Counted from the stretch's first letter, positions 51,502 to 61,176 are shown. The stretch is DNA of 64,000 nt from Morganella psychrotolerans (GCF_001676155.1 NZ_LZEW01000023.1:186001-250000); one strand, 5' to 3'. Notes: a model not told the origin generated them from the sequence alone. Program-made: numbers and translations.

Positions 51502-51538
51502 AAAAAACCCGGCGAGCTATAAAAGAGCACCGGGTTTA
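51502..51538 (-). terminator. Terminator after microcin-like gene 3
   Basis: Stem AAACCCGG / CCGGGTTT, minus-strand tail of six T. The rest of the 51299-51634 gap holds no supported gene; a 73-codon hydrophobic frame there starts inside this terminator and was rejected. Confidence 0.75.
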
Positions 51539-51634
51539 AATATTAAATAGCAATTAAATACTCAGATTAAATACATAATCGTATTTATCTGATAGCTTAC
51601 TAAAAAATAAAAATATCAATCTTTACTTTAATTA

Positions 51635-51928
51635 CTAAGCTAATTTCTGGCCACGGATACTTCTGGCGTTCTCAACGATACTGACAACACCCATACCAAT
51701 ACCGGCTGTTGCCAGGATCGGGCTTAAACCAACCGCAGCACCAATCCCGCCACCTAATAAGGCACCGGATTGTTTGAAGTTAGTTTTATAACCACCGGCA
51801 GCAGTACCGGCATCAACGATCCCACCGATAGCAGTGCCTAATGCAGCACCAACACCACCAAATACGATACCCAGACCTAACAGACCGCCATTGACTTCAT
51901 TAATTTCACGTTTTGATAATTCTTTCAT
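51635..51928 (-). CDS. Double-glycine microcin-like precursor 3
   Basis: 97 residues; leader MKELSKREINEVNGG, core beginning LLGLGIVFGG. Threonine replaces the Cys (VDAGTAAGGYKTNF). It is almost the same as precursor 4, so the pair arose by a recent duplication. Only 136 bases separate it from precursor 4, with no strong terminator between, so the two may share a transcript. Confidence 0.88.
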   Translation of the reverse strand: MKELSKREINEVNGGLLGLGIVFGGVGAALGTAIGGIVDAGTAAGGYKTNFKQSGALLGGGIGAAVGLSPILATAGIGMGVVSIVENARSIRGQKLA

Positions 51929-52064
51929 AGTGATTTCCTTATGCTATACCATACAGAAACAGGGTCGTTACTATGAGTAAATATGATAAATGCTTACTCA
52001 CAATACAGAACCGAAAGAAATAAATTTACTTACTGAATAAATGAAAGTATCAACGCTTACATGA

Positions 52065-52370
52065 CTAAATTAAATAAAGCTTTTTTTTCTGACCACGGAT
52101 GCTTCTGGCGTTATCAACAATACTGACAACACCCATACCAATACCGGTGGTTGCTAAAATCGGGCTTAAACCAACTGCTGCACCGATACCACCACCTAAT
52201 AAAGCACCAGACTGTTTGAAGTTGGTTTTATAACCACCAGCTGCTGTACCTGCATCAACGATCCCGCCGATAGCTGTACCCAGTGCTGCACCGATACCAC
52301 CAAATACCAGACCCAGACCTAACAGGCCGCCATTGACTTCATTAAGTTCGCTTTTAGTTAATTCTTTCAT
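52065..52370 (-). CDS. Double-glycine microcin-like precursor 4
   Basis: 101 residues; leader MKELTKSELNEVNGG, core LLGLGLVFGGIG..., Thr in place of Cys, basic C-terminus GQKKKLYLI with a few more residues than precursor 3. Start set at the ATG with GGAGATCACA upstream; an in-frame extension of 25 codons upstream has no leader-like sequence. Confidence 0.87.
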   Translation of the reverse strand: MKELTKSELNEVNGGLLGLGLVFGGIGAALGTAIGGIVDAGTAAGGYKTNFKQSGALLGGGIGAAVGLSPILATTGIGMGVVSIVDNARSIRGQKKKLYLI

Positions 52371-52794
52371 TGTGATCTCCTTGTGAAAATACACGTAAAT
52401 CAAATCCTTTGATTGTGCGTCACTGTTAACTAATAAGCGCCACACTATGCAATATAAACTGAGAGGTATGCTTCCTTTCAGTTGTTCTGAGTATAGTCAT
52501 AAAATAAGTTAAAACAAATTATCTCAATATTAAAATTCACATAAACACAATACATAGTTAACATCAGATAATAAAAAATAGTAAATTACAATTTAATTTA
52601 CTTGTGTGACAATAAAACAAAAAAATATCACAACTACATGAATATAAACAAAAAAAGCAAATGCCATAAAAATCAAACGGAATATTCTTAAATAAAAACA
52701 AGTACGTTTATTTTATTAAAGAAATAAAAATGGAGTAAGAATAATAGGAGAATTCCCACCAATTAAAATATGAGTATAAATAGCAGATATAAAA
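52371..52794. other. AT-rich spacer upstream of microcin-like gene 4
   Basis: Very AT-rich with no supported gene on either strand. It must hold the promoter of genes 4 and 3. I looked for a small hydrophobic immunity gene and saw only frames of under 20 codons with a ribosome site. Confidence 0.5.
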
Positions 52795-52833
52795 AAAGAC
52801 CTGATTAAATTAAAAATTTAATATCAGATCTTT
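52795..52833 (-). terminator. Terminator after microcin-like gene 5
   Basis: Stem GATCTGATATTAAATT / AATTTAATCAGGTC on the minus strand (one bulge, one G-U pair), then seven T. Confidence 0.75.
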
Positions 52834-52920
52834 CTTATAACAAAGATAATATCAGTAATCAGATAAACCAGATATTAATTCTGATTATTCCTGATAATGA
52901 GGATATTACTTATATGACGA

Positions 52921-53211
52921 CTAGCGGCGTTTCTGTGCTTTAATGCTGTTTGCATTATTTACGATGCTGACAACACCCTGGCCAATGCCGGCTGTTGCTA
53001 AAGTCGGGCTTAAACCAACCGCAGCACCAATACCACCACCTAACATTGCGCCGGATGCTTTAAAGTTAGTCTGGTAACCACCAGCTGCACAACCCGCATC
53101 AACAATTCCGCCGATCGCTGTGCCCATAACTGCACCGATGCTACCGATTGCAGCGCCTAAAATCAGACCGCCGGAAACATTGCTAACTTCATTCATATTT
53201 AATTCTTTCAT
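52921..53211 (-). CDS. Double-glycine microcin-like precursor 5
   Basis: 96 residues; leader MKELNMNEVSNVSGG, core LILGAAIGSIG... with Cys41 in VDAGCAAGGYQTNF and end NANSIKAQKRR. Start placed at MKELN with AAGGAAATACAAA upstream, dropping six in-frame codons. Of the Cys type with precursors 2 and 6. Confidence 0.88.
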   Translation of the reverse strand: MKELNMNEVSNVSGGLILGAAIGSIGAVMGTAIGGIVDAGCAAGGYQTNFKASGAMLGGGIGAAVGLSPTLATAGIGQGVVSIVNNANSIKAQKRR

Positions 53212-53473
53212 TTTGTATTTCCTTATCATATTAAGCAGAGAGATATCCGTAATAAAACAGAAAGAGTCTTTACCTGAAGAAATAAAATAACCAACACTTC
53301 TTCAGAAGTCGCCATTATACATAAAACAAAAAAAATCATCATGAATCAGGAAATATTCAGCACTAATAGCTCATTAATAACAAGTCAAGTAAACAAAATG
53401 ACTATATAATCAATTGAACAGTAGATAAAAGTACGTACAAATGAATATAATATGATTTAAATAAAGTAGAAAA

Positions 53474-53505
53474 CAAAAATCCGCCCTCAGAGAGAAGCGG
53501 ATTTA
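53474..53505 (-). terminator. Terminator after microcin-like gene 6
   Basis: Stem AAATCCGC / GCGGATTT with T-rich minus-strand tail. The rest of the 53212-53584 gap is AT-rich and shows nothing else. Confidence 0.75.
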
Positions 53506-53584
53506 TAATAAGGCAATAATATTATTACCCGCTTTATTCCGAATAACAGCGTTACACCGAATCAGCGGGATAACATATTATAAA

Positions 53585-53878
53585 TTACAGGCCTTTCTGT
53601 GCTTTGATGCTTTTTGCATTACCAACAATGCTGGTCACGCCAAAACCGATACCTGCTGTTGCTAAGATTGGGCTCAGGCCTACAGCAGCACCGATACCAC
53701 CACCTAACATTGCGCCAGACTGTTTAAAGTTAGTGGTGTAACCACCCGCTTTACAACCTGCATCAACGATCCCGCCGATAGCTGTACCCATTACTGCACC
53801 GATACCACCGAATACCAGACCCAGACCTAACAGGCCGCCATTTACGTCATTGGTTTGTTGAGTTGTTAATTCTTTCAT
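53585..53878 (-). CDS. Double-glycine microcin-like precursor 6
   Basis: 97 residues; leader MKELTTQQTNDVNGG, core LLGLGLVFGGIGAVMG with Cys42 in VDAGCKAGGYTTNF, end GNAKSIKAQKGL. The first part is like precursors 3 and 4 and the middle like 2 and 5, as if recombined. It is the first gene of the array, divergent from the exporter genes. Confidence 0.88.
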   Translation of the reverse strand: MKELTTQQTNDVNGGLLGLGLVFGGIGAVMGTAIGGIVDAGCKAGGYTTNFKQSGAMLGGGIGAAVGLSPILATAGIGFGVTSIVGNAKSIKAQKGL

Positions 53879-54415
53879 TTTTTATTCCTTTATTTTCCGT
53901 TCGGAAATGTTATCCCTAACCAGTCGCCCGTCATTCCGGGTCTGGCATACATTACTGCAAGCTAATATACTCACTGTAACGGATGCGGAGTATACACCCT
54001 TAACTTCCAATAAAAAGTCACGTTATGTATTTTTCTTTAAAATTAATAATAATCTTAATTAATGCTTTTCACTTAGCATGAAAGGATTATGTTCATATTT
54101 AACCTGTTTTTTAAAACATTCATATGTATAAGTAAACTAACCATAACTGAGGTCGTTAAAATTATTACCACAGAAAAACAATACCGTATAAAACACACAC
54201 AATAATGAGCATGAGAGGTAAAAATTCTTATTTACCCGGATACGATAATTCTGATAATACTAATTATTTATGCCTTTACTCTGTTCCTTCCCTATAAATA
54301 CGTATATTTTCGGATACGATAAAACGTTCCTGATGATTAAAATAATCACATCAAAGGGATTGAACACTTCAGTAATTTTATTTACTCACCTCCTGATTAA
54401 GGATTGGAGTCCATA
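53879..54415. promoter_or_regulatory. Divergent control region between microcin array and exporter
   Basis: A 537-base AT-rich region with no supported gene. It must contain promoters for precursor 6 (leftward) and cvaA (rightward). See the separate entry for a possible Fur site. Confidence 0.6.
54253..54271 (+). promoter_or_regulatory. Possible Fur box upstream of cvaA
   Basis: GATAATACTAATTATTTAT matches the 19-base Fur consensus at about 13 positions, with another GATAAT just upstream (54244). Colicin V genes are iron-controlled, which makes it plausible, but the region is so AT-rich that chance matches are expected. Confidence 0.3.
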
Positions 54416-55922
54416 TTGTTCCGGCAGGAAGCTCTCGATAACAGAAAAATGAAATGGCGGGGAAAAGCAATGCTTTTACCCGGTATTCCGCTTTGGATAA
54501 TTACGGCTGGTTGCTCAGCATTTTTATTTATTTTTCTTCTTTTTATTATTTTCGGATCCTACACCCGTCAGGTGGTTGCGACCGGAGAAGTTACCACTTA
54601 CCCGCGTGCTGTTACCATCTACGCGAATGTTCAGGGCTTTGTCACAAAACAACATGTCCGTGAAGGCCAGCATATTAAAAAAAGGCGACCCGGTTTATGT
54701 CATCGATGTAAGTAAAGCAACCTCCAGCGGGGTTGTAAATGAAAACCAGCGCCGTGAGATTGAAAATCAGTTACAGCGTATAGATACAATTATCGCCCGG
54801 TTGGAAGATAATAAACGTGCAACGCTGGATGCCCTGGAAAAACAGAAAAGCCTTTATGTCGACGCATTCCGGCGTTCGACCGGCATCGTTAAACGTGCCG
54901 AAGAAGGGATTTCGATAATGAAGCAGAATATGGAAAACTATCGCGGTTACCAGGAAAAAGGACTGATTAACAAAGATCAGTTGCTTAACCAGGTAGTGAC
55001 TTACTATTCTCAGCAAAACAGTCTGTTAGGTCTCAGCGGACAAAATGAACAGAATGCGTTGCAAATTACCTCTCTGGAAAGTCAGATCTACACTCAGGCA
55101 GCTGAATTTGATAACCGGATTTATCAGATGGAGTTACAGCGCTACGAGTTACAGAAAGAGTTGGTTAATACCGACGTCGGCGGTGAAATCATTGTCCGCG
55201 CCCTGACAGACGGGCGCGTTGATTCACTGGGTGTGACCGTCGGGCAGATGGTCAACCCGGGTGACACATTGCTGCAAATTCTTCCTGAGAATATTACCCA
55301 ATACTGGCTGGTACTCTGGGTTCCCAATGATGCCCTGCCGTATCTGAATATCGGCGATGCCGTCAATATCCGCTATGAAGCATTTCCGGCTGAAAAATTC
55401 GGTCAGTTCGCTGCCGTAATTGAAGTTATCTCCAAAACACCGGCATCACAACAAGAGATGATGACTTATGCGGGCGCGCCGAAAAATAACCAGGTGCAAT
55501 CAATACCTTACTACAAAGTCATTGTGCGCCCGGAAAAACAGATGATTGCTTATGACGGACGCGAACTGAGTCTGCAAAACGGGATGAAAGCCAACACTTC
55601 CCTCTTCCTGGAAAAGCGGAAGATTTATCAATGGATGGTGTCACCGTTCTACGATATGAAACAAAGTGCTTCCGGTCCGGTTGAGTTTGCAAACGAAAAC
55701 CCACTGTCCGGCGTGGTTCAGGAAACACAGAAATTAACCAGTCTGTCAGCGGTACAACCCGCACTCAGCCTGTCTGAACCCGTTAATCCGGAGTATTTAT
55801 CTCAGGATACGGGACCGGAGAATAACGCGGGATCACCACCGGAAACCGGCGGGCCGTCACTGGGTGCCTTCGGCACACCACCATCATCGTCAGCCCACGG
55901 AAAGGGAGCGGATAAAACATGA
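54416..55922 (+). pseudogene. cvaA: CvaA-type microcin export adaptor, frameshifted
   Basis: An HlyD-family adaptor very close to colicin V Cva[19 protein letters not shown] from a TTG at 54416 (GGAG 6 bases before), a membrane helix (about 27-48), a long coiled coil and the barrel part ([21 protein letters not shown]). The frame breaks at seven A (54677-54683); six would restore [17 protein letters not shown] and 501 residues. It has about 80 more residues at the C-terminus than CvaA, rich in Pro, Ser and Gly. Either damaged or a sequence error; everything after the shift looks conserved, which favours an error or a very recent event. Confidence 0.88.
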
Positions 55923-55968
55923 CACAACGGACACTAATCTCCGGCCTGCCTGTTGACCGGGAGGCTTC

Positions 55969-58080
55969 ATGAGCCGTTTGTCAATCAAAGGCATCATTGA
56001 AAAGCTCGACATTAATATTCGTCAGCGCATTCCGGTTATTCACCAGACGGAATCTTCCGAGTGCGGGCTTGCCAGCCTGGCAATGATTTCCGCGCATTAC
56101 GGTAAGAGTATCGACCTTATCTCTCTGCGCCAGCAGTTTAACCTGTCAGCCCGTGGTGCAACACTCGCCGGTCTGACAGGTATTGCTTCAGAACTGGGTA
56201 TGACGACCCGTGCATTGTCACTGGATATGGAAGATCTGCCGAACCTGCGCCTGCCGTGTATTTTACACTGGGATTTCAATCACTTCCTGGTGCTGGTGAA
56301 AATAAAAGGCAATCGTTTTGTCCTGCACGACCCGGCATACGGCCGCCGCGTGGTCGGGATGGAAGAGATGTCCCGCAACTTTACCGGGGTTGCGCTGGAA
56401 GCCTGGCCGGGCAGTACCTTTACCAAGCAGGAAGTGGTTAAAAAACTGAGCCTGCGCAAGCTTATCGGGAATATTCACGGGCTGAAAAAAGCCCTGCTGA
56501 AAATCTTTGCTTTCTCTGTGGTGATTGAAGCCATCGGGCTGATTATGCCGATAGGTACCCAGTTGGTAATGGACCATGCAATACCCGCCGGGGATAAAGG
56601 GCTGTTGTCATTGATAGCCATCGGCCTGCTCTTCTTTATCCTGCTGCGCGCCGCCGTCAGTATGTGCCGGGCCTGGGCCACACTGATCATGGAAACGCTG
56701 ATTAATGTTCAGTGGCAATCCGGGCTGTTCACCCACATGCTGCGCCTGCCACTGGGCTATTTCGAGCGAAGAAAACTCGGGGATATCCAGTCCCGTTTTG
56801 CCTCCCTTGATGCTCTGCGATCAACCTTTACCACCAGTGTGGTCGGGGCGATCATGGACGGTATCATGCTGATCGGCGTGTTTATCATGATGATCCTCTA
56901 CGGCGGACATCTGACCTGGATTGTACTGGGATTTACCACCGCATATATTGCATTGCGTCTGGCAACCTATGGTTATTACCGCCAGCTCTCAGAAGAGTCC
57001 CTGATCAAAGAAGCACGTGCCGGCTCCTATTTTATGGAGTCCCTGTACGGCATCACCACAGTGAAAACCCAGGGAATGAGTGAGCGCCGGGGTAATCACT
57101 GGCTGAATCTGAAAGTGGATTCCATCAATACCGGTATCCGCCTGACAAAAATGAACCTGCTGTTCGGCGGGGTCAATACCTTTATTATGGCGTGTGATCA
57201 GATAGCTATCTTATTGGTTGGTGCCAGTCTGGTTATTGATAACGAGATGACTATCGGTATGTTTGTCGCGTTTGGTGCTTACCGCGAGCAATTCTCGGAC
57301 AGGGCCGCATCTGTTATTGAATTCCTGTTGCAACTACGGATGATGAGCCTGCACAACGAGCGTATTTCAGATATCGCCCTGAATGAGCCGGAAAATAAAA
57401 AACCGGATATCCCGTATGAGGCGCATATGAAAGCCGCCGGACTGGAAACCAAGGATCTGGCCTACAGTTATGACAGCCAGTCACCACCGATTTTCCACAA
57501 TATTAATATCTCGATAAAGCCCGGAGAGAGTGTTGCGATTGTCGGTACATCCGGTTCAGGGAAAACCACACTGATGAAAGTGCTGTGCGGGCTGTTTGAG
57601 CCGACAGAGGGCAAGGTCTTCCTTGATAATATTGATATCCGCCAGCTTGGTGTAAATAACTATCACAAAATGATCGCCTGCGTTATGCAGGATGACAAAC
57701 TGTTCTCCGGCTCCATCCGTGAAAACATCTGTGGCTTTACCGAAAATCCGGATGAACCGCTGATGATAGCCTGCGCACAGGCGGCCTTTATTCATGATGT
57801 TATCACGCAGATGCCGATGGGTTATGAAACACTGATAGGTGAGCTGGGCGAAGGTCTGTCCGGCGGGCAAAAACAGCGGGTATTTATCGCCCGCGCCCTG
57901 TACCGTAAGCCGCGTATTCTGTTTATGGATGAAGCCACGAGTGCGCTGGATAAAGACAGCGAATCCTATGTTAACCAGGCTATCCGCCAGTTGCCGATAA
58001 CCCGCCTGATTATTGCTCACCGCGAGTCAACCATTGAGTCGGCAGACCGGGTCATCAATCTGAGTCAGCCTTCTGAGTGA
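55969..58080 (+). CDS. cvaB: CvaB-type microcin ABC exporter with C39 peptidase
   Basis: A 703-residue peptidase-containing ABC transporter. The N-terminal C39 peptidase has its triad Cys32 (SSECGLASL), His105 (DFNHFLVL) and Asp121 (LHDPA), which cuts leaders after GG. A six-helix membrane domain follows, then an ATPase with GTSGSGKTT, LSGGQKQR, LFMDEATSALD and IAHR, all complete. Very close to colicin V CvaB. GGGAGG before ATG. It should cleave and export the six precursors at 50.4-53.9 kb. Confidence 0.96.
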   Translation: MSRLSIKGIIEKLDINIRQRIPVIHQTESSECGLASLAMISAHYGKSIDLISLRQQFNLSARGATLAGLTGIASELGMTTRALSLDMEDLPNLRLPCILHWDFNHFLVLVKIKGNRFVLHDPAYGRRVVGMEEMSRNFTGVALEAWPGSTFTKQEVVKKLSLRKLIGNIHGLKKALLKIFAFSVVIEAIGLIMPIGTQLVMDHAIPAGDKGLLSLIAIGLLFFILLRAAVSMCRAWATLIMETLINVQWQSGLFTHMLRLPLGYFERRKLGDIQSRFASLDALRSTFTTSVVGAIMDGIMLIGVFIMMILYGGHLTWIVLGFTTAYIALRLATYGYYRQLSEESLIKEARAGSYFMESLYGITTVKTQGMSERRGNHWLNLKVDSINTGIRLTKMNLLFGGVNTFIMACDQIAILLVGASLVIDNEMTIGMFVAFGAYREQFSDRAASVIEFLLQLRMMSLHNERISDIALNEPENKKPDIPYEAHMKAAGLETKDLAYSYDSQSPPIFHNINISIKPGESVAIVGTSGSGKTTLMKVLCGLFEPTEGKVFLDNIDIRQLGVNNYHKMIACVMQDDKLFSGSIRENICGFTENPDEPLMIACAQAAFIHDVITQMPMGYETLIGELGEGLSGGQKQRVFIARALYRKPRILFMDEATSALDKDSESYVNQAIRQLPITRLIIAHRESTIESADRVINLSQPSE

Positions 58081-58099
58081 ATGAATAAATAAATAGATG

Positions 58100-58160
58100 T
58101 ATACCCAACGTCATTCAGGATGCAGCCAACGAACCTGCAGTTTGAATGAATAAGGGTATA
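58100..58160 (-). repeat. ERIC-type repeat, short 61-bp form
   Basis: Reverse orientation, perfect ends TATACCC / GGGTATA, directly after cvaB. Confidence 0.87.
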
Positions 58161-58161
58161 T

Positions 58162-58195
58162 AAATCCCGCCGTCTTACGAATGACGGCGGGATTT
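58162..58195. terminator. Terminator between cvaB and mtr
   Basis: Perfect 13-bp stem AAATCCCGCCGTC / GACGGCGGGATTT with T-rich flanks; can serve both convergent genes. Confidence 0.88.
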
Positions 58196-58197
58196 CT

Positions 58198-59442
58198 TTA
58201 TCTGTATATAGGCAGCAGATTGAAACCCGACAATATATGAACTACCGCGTTAAGTACCCCGAAGCTCAGAATAAGCCAAATCATCGCCTCTCCGCCCCAG
58301 ACACGGAACTGCGGACTGCCGAAACGTTTACGTGATTCACGGGCAAGCAGTGCAGGCACAATTGCCGCCCAGACAGTGGCTGCAAGACCGGCAAAGCCGA
58401 TGGCATAAATAAAACCATCCGGGTAAATCAGCCCGCCCAGCATCGGCGGAATAAAAGTTACCCCGGCTGTTTTCAGCCGCCCGGATTTGCTGTCATCAAA
58501 TTTAAATAAGTCCGCCAGATAATCAAACAGTCCCAATGTCACCCCGAGGAACGAACTGGCAACGGCAAAGTTTGAAAACACAATCAGCAGAAGCTCCAGT
58601 CCGCGACTGTGCAGCACACCACTCAGCGCCTGAACAAGAACATCAATATTTCCGCCTTTTTCCGCAATCGGAATAAAATCCGGGCGCGGAATATTTCCCA
58701 TCGTACCGAGCATCCAGATGATATAAAGCACCAGCGCCATCAGTGTGCCGATAGTCAGACACCGGCGGATCTTACCCGGATCTTTACCATAATATTTCAT
58801 CAGACTCGGCACATTGCCGTGGAAACCAAAAGACGCCAGACAAAACGGCAGTGTGAACAGAACATAGGGCAGATAAGAGGCATCCGGCTGAGCGACATTC
58901 AGTAATACCGCCGGTTTGACATTCCACAGCAGGCCGCCGAATGTCATAAAAAAGGTCAGAATTTTTGCCCCCAGCACAATGGTCGTCATCCGGCTGACCG
59001 CTTTTGTGCTCAGCCAGACAATAAACGCCACCACCAGCGCAAATAAGAATCCGCCCATCCGCCCGGGCAGATGAATCCCCATTTGAGAGAATGTATGCCC
59101 CAAAATAGATCCGCTGGCTGAAATATAGGCATAGGTCAGAATATAGAGAACAAAGGCAATCGTTATTCCGTTAATAATATTCCAGCCATTTCCCAGAAGA
59201 TCACGGGTGATAGTGTCAAAACTCGAACCGACCCGGTAATTAAGATTAGCCTCTAAAATCATTAACCCTGAATGCAGCATACAAAACCAGGTGAATACCA
59301 GCGCCACAACCGACCAGAAAAACCATGCGCCGGACATTACCACCGGCAGGGAAAACATCCCCGCTCCGATGATAGTTCCGCCGATAATCATTGCTCCGCC
59401 AAATACCGACGGCGAAACAGAAGACGCAGGAACAGTAGCCAT
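58198..59442 (-). CDS. mtr: Tryptophan-specific permease (Mtr/TnaB)
   Basis: A 414-residue HAAAP-family amino acid permease with about 11 membrane helices. The start ([27 protein letters not shown], here in part) and [23 protein letters not shown] are as in E. coli Mtr, closer than to TnaB. Lying directly after tnaA it has the role of TnaB: bringing tryptophan in for indole production. Confidence 0.93.
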   Translation of the reverse strand: MATVPASSVSPSVFGGAMIIGGTIIGAGMFSLPVVMSGAWFFWSVVALVFTWFCMLHSGLMILEANLNYRVGSSFDTITRDLLGNGWNIINGITIAFVLYILTYAYISASGSILGHTFSQMGIHLPGRMGGFLFALVVAFIVWLSTKAVSRMTTIVLGAKILTFFMTFGGLLWNVKPAVLLNVAQPDASYLPYVLFTLPFCLASFGFHGNVPSLMKYYGKDPGKIRRCLTIGTLMALVLYIIWMLGTMGNIPRPDFIPIAEKGGNIDVLVQALSGVLHSRGLELLLIVFSNFAVASSFLGVTLGLFDYLADLFKFDDSKSGRLKTAGVTFIPPMLGGLIYPDGFIYAIGFAGLAATVWAAIVPALLARESRKRFGSPQFRVWGGEAMIWLILSFGVLNAVVHILSGFNLLPIYR

Positions 59443-59486
59443 AAGAGTACCTCTGGTGGCTTAACGTTATGATTATTTTTTGAATT

Positions 59487-59512
59487 CAGGAGGATGCCGT
59501 AACATCCTCCTG
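59487..59512 (-). other. Intercistronic hairpin between tnaA and mtr
   Basis: Perfect 10-bp inverted repeat CAGGAGGATG / CATCCTCCTG with a 6-base loop. Without a good T run it is more likely an mRNA stabiliser or a partial terminator that lowers permease expression. Confidence 0.5.
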
Positions 59513-59538
59513 TAAGACGACAGGTTTACGTAACAGAG

Positions 59539-60936
59539 CTACATGACAGGTTTCAGGCGGGCGACAAAGTGACGCAGAACCGGGGGTTCATAAGTGAATG
59601 TCAGCCCTTTGATCGCCGATGCGTTATCCATCAGGCGAATAAATGCATCTGCAATATAGTCCATATGATCGTTGGTATACACACGACGGGGAATAGTCAG
59701 ACGCAGTAACTCCATCGGAGACGGTTTCTGAATGCCGGTTTCAGGATCACGCCCTAACAGCAGCGAGCCGATTTCCACGCCGCGTATGCCGGACTCCAGG
59801 TACAGTGCGTTATTCAGGGCATGCGCCGGGAACTGATCGCCCGGAATATGCGGCAGCATTTTTTTCGCATCGACAAATACCGCGTGTCCGCCGACCGGGA
59901 ACTGGATCGGAATACCGGCTTCGCGCAGGCGCTCACCCAGATATTCAACCTGAGAAATCCGGTAGCGGAGATAATCTTCATCCATCCCCTCTTCCAGCCC
60001 GATTGCCAGCGCTTCCATATCACGTCCGGCCAGACCGCCGTATGTCACAAAGCCTTCCATCGGCACACAACGGATGCGCACTTCATTAAACAGGTCTTCA
60101 TCATCACGGAAGCAACACAGCCCGCCGATATTAACGAGAGAATCTTTTTTCGCCGACATTGTCAGCATATCGCCGTATTTATACATCTCTTTGACGATTT
60201 CTTTGACGGTTTTGTCTGCATACCCTTTTTCGCGCTGTTTAATAAACCAGGCGTTTTCACAGAAACGGGCGGAATCGATAACCACCGGGATATCATGTTT
60301 CTTCGCGATGTCGTACACCGCTTTCATATTGGCGAGCGAAACCGGCTGTCCGCCGGAGCTGTTACAGGTCACCGTAGTGATAATAGCGGCCACGTTTTTC
60401 GCGCCGTGCTCTGCAATCGCAGCATTGAGAAGATCTAAATCAAAATCCCCTTTCCAGTCATAATACGTCGTGGTATCAAAAGCTTTCGGTGTCACGACGT
60501 TAATCGCTTTTGCGCCGTTCAGCTCTACGTGAGCTGCCGTTGTATCAAAGTGGAAATTTGAGATAAAGACCGGTTTATCCGCCCCGGTTTTACGGCGGCG
60601 GGCGATCAGTGACGGGAACAGAATCTGCTCAGCGCCGCGTCCCTGGTGAGTCGGAATAGTAAACGGATAACCAATCAACTTTTTCACCTGATCACACAGA
60701 TGATAATAGTTACGGGAACCGGCATACGCCTCATCCCCCATCATCAGACCCGCCCACTGGCGATCACTCATTGCACCGGTACCTGAGTCTGTCAGCAGAT
60801 CGATAAAAACCACATCCCCGGGTAATAAAAACGGGTTATATCCGGCCTCCTTCAGCGCAACGTCGCGCTCATTACGGGTGGTCATACGGATATTTTCTAC
60901 CATTTTAATACGGAACGGCTCAGGAATACGTTTCAT
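59539..60936 (-). CDS. tnaA: Tryptophanase
   Basis: A 465-residue PLP enzyme that breaks tryptophan to indole, pyruvate and ammonia. The PLP lysine is Lys264 in MSAKKDSL. The sequence is of the Proteus type ([15 protein letters not shown] start, [12 protein letters not shown] end) rather than E. coli type; TNSSGG-like and [12 protein letters not shown] segments separate it from tyrosine phenol-lyase. It lies 141 bases after the leader peptide gene, so it should be induced by tryptophan through TnaC. Confidence 0.95.
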   Translation of the reverse strand: MKRIPEPFRIKMVENIRMTTRNERDVALKEAGYNPFLLPGDVVFIDLLTDSGTGAMSDRQWAGLMMGDEAYAGSRNYYHLCDQVKKLIGYPFTIPTHQGRGAEQILFPSLIARRRKTGADKPVFISNFHFDTTAAHVELNGAKAINVVTPKAFDTTTYYDWKGDFDLDLLNAAIAEHGAKNVAAIITTVTCNSSGGQPVSLANMKAVYDIAKKHDIPVVIDSARFCENAWFIKQREKGYADKTVKEIVKEMYKYGDMLTMSAKKDSLVNIGGLCCFRDDEDLFNEVRIRCVPMEGFVTYGGLAGRDMEALAIGLEEGMDEDYLRYRISQVEYLGERLREAGIPIQFPVGGHAVFVDAKKMLPHIPGDQFPAHALNNALYLESGIRGVEIGSLLLGRDPETGIQKPSPMELLRLTIPRRVYTNDHMDYIADAFIRLMDNASAIKGLTFTYEPPVLRHFVARLKPVM

Positions 60937-61077
60937 TATTTAATTCTCCGTCAGGCAGCTGTTTATTATTCCGCCCCTGTTTTATTAAAAATAAAATACA
61001 GGAGATACAGAAACAGCCACGGTATTTATTCGTGTGTTTTTTTAATTATTCATTATAATAAATACGCGAAAGGAAAA
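60937..61077 (-). promoter_or_regulatory. tnaC-tnaA spacer, expected Rho attenuation region
   Basis: 141 bases between leader peptide and tnaA. In E. coli this interval holds the rut site and pause sites. Here it is AT-rich and I cannot point to a specific rut element, so the role is inferred from position. Confidence 0.5.
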
Positions 61078-61176
61078 TTAGTTCGGGAAGAAGTTGGAGA
61101 TACGATGATCAATATTGAACCACGCCTGTGCATGACAGGCATCAGTAAGACGACTTTGAATGGATAAGAAATTCAT
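61078..61176 (-). CDS. tnaC: Tryptophanase operon leader peptide TnaC
   Basis: A 32-residue leader ending in AWFNIDHRISNFFPN. The key WFNID block is present; Trp19, Asp23 and Pro31 keep the spacing of E. coli Trp12, Asp16 and Pro24. With tryptophan the ribosome should stall near Pro31 and block Rho, allowing tnaA expression. Unlike E. coli, one residue (Asn) follows the Pro and the stop is TAA rather than TGA. ATG at 61176 with AGGGGG 7 bases upstream. Confidence 0.88.
   Translation of the reverse strand: MNFLSIQSRLTDACHAQAWFNIDHRISNFFPN

Noticed and set aside
51309-51530. 73-codon hydrophobic frame, possible microcin immunity gene
   Set aside because: It starts at a GTG inside the terminator of the upstream gene, has no ribosome site and biased AT-rich codons.
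50371-53878. Similar blocks at regular intervals, CRISPR-like at first sight
   Set aside because: The repeated units are about 300-base coding genes with leaders and ribosome sites, not short direct repeats with spacers.
59539-60936. Tyrosine phenol-lyase instead of tryptophanase
   Set aside because: The presence of tnaC upstream, a tryptophan permease downstream and closer similarity to Proteus tryptophanase favour TnaA.
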